Source: Candidatus Thioglobus sp. (lineage in GTDB: Bacteria > Pseudomonadota > Gammaproteobacteria > PS1 > Pseudothioglobaceae). From it: a DNA stretch of 11,224 bases. This document shows, in pieces, positions 7,441 through 11,224 of the stretch. Made by a program: the position numbers and the translations under genes. Positions within the stretch are counted from its first letter, which is position 1. The number at the start of each line of letters is the position of its first letter. The stretch covers positions 1-11,224 of the forward strand of contig JAAOIF010000015.1 in assembly GCA_015163925.1 (NCBI GenBank), written 5' to 3'. Below the pieces are notes generated by a model. It saw only the letters and a program-made list of their open reading frames with translations. It ran no database searches and was not told the DNA's origin.

Positions 7441-8256
7441 ATGGGCTTTGCCGCTGCAAATATCAAAACCCCTTTAATTATGGGGATATTAAATATCACC
7501 CCAGATTCCTTTGCCGATGGCGGCAAGTTTTTGGATTTTGACAAGGCGTTAAAACACGCTAAAAATATGGTCGGGCAAGGGGCAAATCTAATTGATGTCG
7601 GCGGAGAATCCACTCGTCCGGGCGCTGAAAATGTGAGTTTGGAGGACGAATTAAATCGGGTAATTCCAGTTGTAAAGGCTTTGAAATCGCTCAAAACTAA
7701 CATTTCCATTGACACTTCTAAACCTAAAGTTATGGCGGCTGCGCTGGCGGCTGGGGCGAATTTTATAAATGATGTAAATGCTCTGCAAGCCGCTGGGGCA
7801 TTGGAAATCGCGGCTTCCTCTAAGGCGAATATTTGCCTGATGCACCGGCAGGGAAATGCTAAAAATATGCAAAATAATCCAAAATATATTAGTGTTATTG
7901 ATGAAATAAAACAGTTTTTTTCTGAGCGAATTTCCGCTTGCATTCAGGCCGGAGTGGCTGAGGAAAATATTATTTTGGACCCCGGATTTGGTTTTGGCAA
8001 AACGCTTGCGCATAATTTGGAAATCCTCAAACGCTTGGGCGAATTCAAAACTTTTGGCTTGCCGCTGCTGGTCGGACTGTCGCGAAAATCGCTAATTGGC
8101 GCTTTATTGAATGATGAAAATATTGACAGAAGGCTTGCCGGCAGTGTGGCAGCGGCTATAATAGCTGTGCAAAATGGAGCAAATATCCTGCGCGTGCATG
8201 ATGTTTTGGCGACTAAAGATGCGCTTACGATTTTACAAAATGTGGCGGAGGATTAA
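7441..8256 (+). CDS. folP: Dihydropteroate synthase
   Basis: Joins p-aminobenzoate to dihydropterin pyrophosphate in folate synthesis; this enzyme is the target of sulfonamides. The 271 residues form a TIM barrel with all the signature loops: [14 protein letters not shown] (15-28, metal-binding N18), [12 protein letters not shown] (51-62), SIDTSKP (89-95), INDVNAL (109-115), [12 protein letters not shown] (133-144), LDPGFGFGK (179-187, pterin-site K187), GLSRKSLIG (212-220) and RVHDV (251-255). The LMH loop reads HRQGNAK where LMHMQGxP is more usual; it is still recognisable. The start ATG at 7441 lies 29 bp after the ftsH stop and has no evident Shine-Dalgarno sequence. The ftsH-folP-glmM order is a conserved gammaproteobacterial arrangement. 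Confidence 0.96.
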   Translation: MGFAAANIKTPLIMGILNITPDSFADGGKFLDFDKALKHAKNMVGQGANLIDVGGESTRPGAENVSLEDELNRVIPVVKALKSLKTNISIDTSKPKVMAAALAAGANFINDVNALQAAGALEIAASSKANICLMHRQGNAKNMQNNPKYISVIDEIKQFFSERISACIQAGVAEENIILDPGFGFGKTLAHNLEILKRLGEFKTFGLPLLVGLSRKSLIGALLNDENIDRRLAGSVAAAIIAVQNGANILRVHDVLATKDALTILQNVAED

Positions 8257-8258
8257 AA

Positions 8259-9587
8259 TTGGATAATTATTTTGGCACTGATGGAATTCGCGGAAAAGTG
8301 GGTGTAAGCCCCATCACCGCTGACTTTTTTTTGAAATTAGGCTGGGCAGTCGGCTCGGTTTTGGCACAAAAAAAATCCCAAACCAGCGTGGTAATCGGCA
8401 AAGACACCAGAGTTTCAGGCTACTTATTTGAGTCCGCACTTGAGGCCGGTTTTTTGTCAGCCGGAGTGGATGTCGGCTTGCTCGGCCCGATGCCAACCCC
8501 GGCGGTAGCGTATTTAACCCAAACTTATGGGGCTACTGCCGGCGTGGTAATCAGCGCCTCGCACAATCATTTTCAAGATAATGGAGTGAAATTTTTCTGC
8601 GCTAATGGCTTTAAATTTAGCTCCAAAGTGCAAGAGGAAATTGAAAAAAGACTGTCCCAGCCGATGCAAAGTGTTGATAGCAAAAACATCGGCAAAGCCG
8701 TACGCCACGAGCAATCTTTAGGTCGTTATATTGATTTTTGCAAGCTCTCTTTTGATAGAACTGTGGATTTATCCAACCTGAAAATTGTGATAGATTGTGC
8801 GAATGGAGCAACTTATCATATCGCCCAAAATGTGTTTTCTGAGCTCGGCGGCAAGGTGAAAATTATTAATAATAAGCCTGACGGATTTAACATTAATTTA
8901 GCCTGCGGAGCCACTGATACCAAGCATTTGCAGCAAGTGGTGCTGGAAAATAAAGCCGATTTAGGCATCGCTTTTGACGGCGACGGCGACCGCTTAATAA
9001 TGGTTGATGGCAAGGGCGAATTGACCGATGGAGACGAATTAACTTTCATTATCGGCAAGGCGTGGCAGGCGCAAAATCGGCTCAAAAATAATTTAGTAGT
9101 CGGCACAAAAATGACCAATCTCGGCATCCGCCAAGGCTATAAAGACTTAGGAATTAACTTTATTGAAGCCGATGTCGGCGATAGATTTGTGTTGGAAAAG
9201 ATGAAAATCAATGATGCAATTTTGGGCGGCGAAGGCTCAGGGCATATTATTTGCTTGGACAAAACTACCTCCGGAGACGGCATTATTGCTGCACTTCAGG
9301 TGTTAGAAGTGATTATCAAAAGCAAAAAAACACTGGCGGAATTGAAATCTGAAGTGACAAAATATCATCAAGTTTTGATAAATATCAGCACTCAGAAAAA
9401 CATTAATATTAGTGAAAATAGCACTTTACAGCAAGCAAAAACCGAGATTGAGAAAGTGTTAGGAGCCGCCGGCCGAGTGCTAATTCGCCCCTCCGGCACC
9501 GAGCCGCTAATCCGCATTATGGTTGAAGCCAAAGACCAAATCAGCGCCCAGCAAAACGCCGAAAAACTCGCTAATATCTTAGGCTAA
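8259..9587 (+). CDS. glmM: Phosphoglucosamine mutase
   Basis: Converts glucosamine-6-phosphate to glucosamine-1-phosphate, on the route to UDP-GlcNAc for peptidoglycan and lipopolysaccharide. The 442 residues show the four alpha-D-phosphohexomutase regions: the opening YFGTDGIRG (4-12), the phosphoserine loop ISASHNH (98-104, catalytic S101), the metal loop FDGDGDR (239-245), the sugar loop GGEGSGH (323-329) and the phosphate-binding [10 protein letters not shown] (410-419). The start is TTG at 8259: GGAGGA (8247-8252) lies 6 bases before it, and the protein begins at the expected family position, two residues before the YFGTDG motif. This is the clearest ribosome binding site in the window and lies over the end of folP, two bases from glmM. 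The loop reads SASHNH where SASHNP is more common. secG and tpiA, frequent followers in gammaproteobacteria, are absent. Confidence 0.96.
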   Translation: MDNYFGTDGIRGKVGVSPITADFFLKLGWAVGSVLAQKKSQTSVVIGKDTRVSGYLFESALEAGFLSAGVDVGLLGPMPTPAVAYLTQTYGATAGVVISASHNHFQDNGVKFFCANGFKFSSKVQEEIEKRLSQPMQSVDSKNIGKAVRHEQSLGRYIDFCKLSFDRTVDLSNLKIVIDCANGATYHIAQNVFSELGGKVKIINNKPDGFNINLACGATDTKHLQQVVLENKADLGIAFDGDGDRLIMVDGKGELTDGDELTFIIGKAWQAQNRLKNNLVVGTKMTNLGIRQGYKDLGINFIEADVGDRFVLEKMKINDAILGGEGSGHIICLDKTTSGDGIIAALQVLEVIIKSKKTLAELKSEVTKYHQVLINISTQKNINISENSTLQQAKTEIEKVLGAAGRVLIRPSGTEPLIRIMVEAKDQISAQQNAEKLANILG

Positions 9588-9609
9588 TTTTGTGGTTATT
9601 TTCTGAATT

Positions 9610-9653
9610 TAGTGGTCGGGTGGGGTGATTTGTTAGCACTATTTTTTCTTTTT
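9610..9653 (+). terminator. Weak terminator-like element after glmM
   Basis: TAGTG (9610-9614) can pair with CACTA (9637-9641) across a 22-base loop, followed directly by a T-rich tract (T6-C-T5, 9642-9653). The tract would suit an intrinsic terminator for the ftsH-folP-glmM unit, but the stem is short and the loop long. The end of the tract abuts the presumed start of the next gene. Confidence 0.25.
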
Positions 9654-9654
9654 A

Positions 9655-11224
9655 GTGCAGCCAGCAACAGTTTTAACCGAATTAGACCCAACCGATATTT
9701 TTTCAGCTGATGAAAACCAAGAAAATAACCGCAAACTCTTAGTTGCCTCAGCCGCAGTCGCCTCCACGCCAACGATTTTGATGGCTTTGCAAGACGAAAA
9801 CAACCAAAATGAAAATGAAATTAAACGAATTTTAGATACTGTAAATGTGGCGATTGTCGCCTTAAATGCCGCAGATTTAGGCAATATTGTTAATAATATT
9901 GCTGCGGATTTAAACGGCGGAACTGCCACCGGCACCAGCACAATTACAACCGAGCAAATCTCAGACGCAAAAGAAGTCAACTCGCCGCCAACTGGAGTGC
10001 TGGAAATCACTGGCGTGGCAGTAATCGGGCAAACTTTAAGGGTTGATGCAGCCGTCATAAATGATGCAGACGGCACTGGAACTTTCACTTATCAGTGGCT
10101 CGCAAATAACCAAGAAATCGCCGCTGCCACTACTTCAAGCCTGACCCTCTCCACCAGCAATACTAAAATCGGCGAAATAATTACTGTAATTGTTTCCTAC
10201 ACCGACGGCGCCACTCCGCCCACTGCCGAATCGGTTGAAAGCTTATCGGCAAAAGTCGCCCCAGTGGTAATTGCCATCACCAGCATTCCCTCAGTCATCA
10301 AAGGCGAAACTCTAACTCTCACTGCCAGCCAAACCCCAGCCGGTCAAACTATCGCTTGGACAATTCAGGACGGCAGCAGCAATATCGCCAGTATCGCCGC
10401 TGACGGAGAAACTATTCACGGCGTTGCCATCGGCTCGGTAGTAGTAGTTGCCACGGCACAGGACGGCACTTCAGTCACTCAGCAATTTACCGTCAGTGCC
10501 GCCCGTGCCACCGGAATTACCGTTCCCTCCACCATCGCCAACAGCTCAGTTTTTGATAATTCAAGTATTAATTTAATGGCAAATGTTTTGCCACCTGCAG
10601 CCGACCAATCAGTTTCATGGTCAATTACTGCCGGCACTCAATTTGCAAGTCTCAGCGGCAATCTCCTCAGCGGAACTGCCCCCGGCACTGTAACTTTAGT
10701 CGTCAGCGTTGATAGCAGCCCGACCCTGACCGCCAATCACACCGTGACTGTTAAGAAAGTTGCGATTACCGGCATCAGCATCACCAGCGCCGATACAGTA
10801 GACCACCGCGGCACTCTGGAATTAACTGTTAGGGTTGAGCCAGCCGGTGCCACCAATCCAGCGGTTACATGGTCAAGAATCAGCGGCAGTAGCCAAATTG
10901 CCAGCATCAACGGCAGCACTCTCACCGGCGTTCGCCCCGGTTCTATAAGAATCCGCGCCACTGCTGTTGATGATTCCAGCATCACCGCCGAGCAAGATAT
11001 TAGAGTTGTCGGAATCCCAGTTACCTCAGTTGAAATCACCACCACAGGTCCATTTGTAGATGGCGACACTACGGAGTTTGCCGCCACAGTTTTGCCAAAT
11101 AATGCCAGCACTCCGGGCTTGACTTGGACTGTTGAAAATAAAAGAGACGGCGGCGATGCTAATTTCCATATTGATAATATTTTCAATGCCCTCGCCCCCG
11201 GCGTTGTAACCATCCGCGCCACAG
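9655..11224 (+). CDS. Large Ig-repeat surface or secreted protein, 5' part (runs off window)
   Basis: An uninterrupted frame of 523 codons reaches the window edge with no stop, so the protein is larger. Residues 1-110 are not recognised; they contain a moderately hydrophobic stretch near 29-44 and an acidic, asparagine-rich part. Residues 111-200 form one Ig-like module of a type common in bacterial adhesins, with the markers GQTL, DADGTGTFTYQW and VSYTDG. From residue 203 onward, four modules of about 70-90 residues resemble BIG2 (bacterial Ig-like group 2) domains, with (V/I)xWxI, xxIASI and GxxxGxxxIxAT markers. Proteins built this way act as adhesins or other cell-surface structures. The start is uncertain. 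GTG 9655 is the first possible start after the in-frame stop at 9634-9636, the next in-frame ATG is at 9781, neither has a ribosome binding site, and no signal peptide follows. It may be a frameshifted, phase-off or 5'-truncated gene. Codons ending in C are frequent (9 of 20 in 10261-10320). Confidence 0.75.
   Translation, partial: MQPATVLTELDPTDIFSADENQENNRKLLVASAAVASTPTILMALQDENNQNENEIKRILDTVNVAIVALNAADLGNIVNNIAADLNGGTATGTSTITTEQISDAKEVNSPPTGVLEITGVAVIGQTLRVDAAVINDADGTGTFTYQWLANNQEIAAATTSSLTLSTSNTKIGEIITVIVSYTDGATPPTAESVESLSAKVAPVVIAITSIPSVIKGETLTLTASQTPAGQTIAWTIQDGSSNIASIAADGETIHGVAIGSVVVVATAQDGTSVTQQFTVSAARATGITVPSTIANSSVFDNSSINLMANVLPPAADQSVSWSITAGTQFASLSGNLLSGTAPGTVTLVVSVDSSPTLTANHTVTVKKVAITGISITSADTVDHRGTLELTVRVEPAGATNPAVTWSRISGSSQIASINGSTLTGVRPGSIRIRATAVDDSSITAEQDIRVVGIPVTSVEITTTGPFVDGDTTEFAATVLPNNASTPGLTWTVENKRDGGDANFHIDNIFNALAPGVVTIRAT
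10261..11224 (+). repeat. Four tandem BIG2-like modules (protein level)
   Basis: Module starts are near 10261, 10501, 10759 and 11014; the fourth is cut by the window end. Shared marks are an early valine/isoleucine strand (ITSIP, ITVPS, ISITS, VEITT), a tryptophan at the centre (AWTI, SWSI, TWSR, TWTV) and a glycine-rich turn before the last strand (AIGSVVVVA, APGTVTLVV, RPGSIRIRA, APGVVTIRA). The modules differ clearly in sequence, so the array is old rather than recently amplified. Confidence 0.75.

Noticed and set aside
9639..10088. A 149-codon open frame on the minus strand
   Set aside because: It lies opposite the Ig-repeat gene and is a valine/serine/alanine-rich shadow of it, with no recognisable domain. 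The plus frame continues open far past both ends and carries clear Ig-like motifs.
10737..11222. A 161-codon open frame on the minus strand
   Set aside because: It is the shadow of the BIG2-like modules on the plus strand, and its residues (many Val, Leu, Thr, Pro) are what the reverse complement of such repeats gives.
1..11224. CRISPR array, insertion sequence, prophage or integrase signs
   Set aside because: No array of equal direct repeats with spacers and no transposase or integrase frame is present. The short tandem repeats found have no spacers.

Overview
The window is ordinary chromosomal DNA from a low-to-moderate-GC Gram-negative proteobacterium, most likely a gammaproteobacterium. 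The support is an lptE-holA pair, an ftsH-folP-glmM block in the gammaproteobacterial order, and a one-piece tmRNA whose tag is ANENNYALAA, close to the E. coli tag. Most alphaproteobacteria have a permuted two-piece tmRNA, so they are unlikely. I cannot name a genus.

Layout. (1) Positions 1-289, plus strand: the last part of a DEAD-box RNA helicase of RhlE type with a lysine/glutamine-rich tail. (2) Positions 338-5306, minus strand, read from right to left: lptE (lipopolysaccharide transport lipoprotein), holA (DNA polymerase III delta), proA (proline synthesis), a Phd/YefM antitoxin and PIN-domain toxin pair, tyrS (tyrosyl-tRNA synthetase) and ssrA (tmRNA). The genes overlap or almost touch, apart from a 63-bp gap before the antitoxin. 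That gap holds a good sigma70-type promoter with a palindrome over its -10 box. (3) Positions 5307-5479: a divergent promoter region. (4) Positions 5480-9587, plus strand: ftsH, folP, glmM. (5) From about 9655 to the window edge, plus strand: an open frame of 523 codons that continues beyond the window and encodes tandem Ig-like (BIG2-type) modules, which indicates a large surface or secreted protein. Its start is doubtful: no ribosome binding site, no signal peptide, and a T-rich tract immediately upstream.

How the genes work together. Most are housekeeping: protein quality control (ftsH, ssrA), envelope building (lptE, glmM), folate (folP), proline (proA), replication (holA) and translation (tyrS). 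The accessory elements are the toxin-antitoxin pair, placed so that its promoter and coding frames run directly into tyrS, and the Ig-repeat gene behind glmM.

I did not find a clearly new biological system. The points most worth a second look are the toxin-antitoxin promoter built from 8-bp tandem repeats, its wiring into tyrS, the ssrA promoter embedded in the tyrS stop codon, and the possibly broken or phase-variable start of the Ig-repeat gene.
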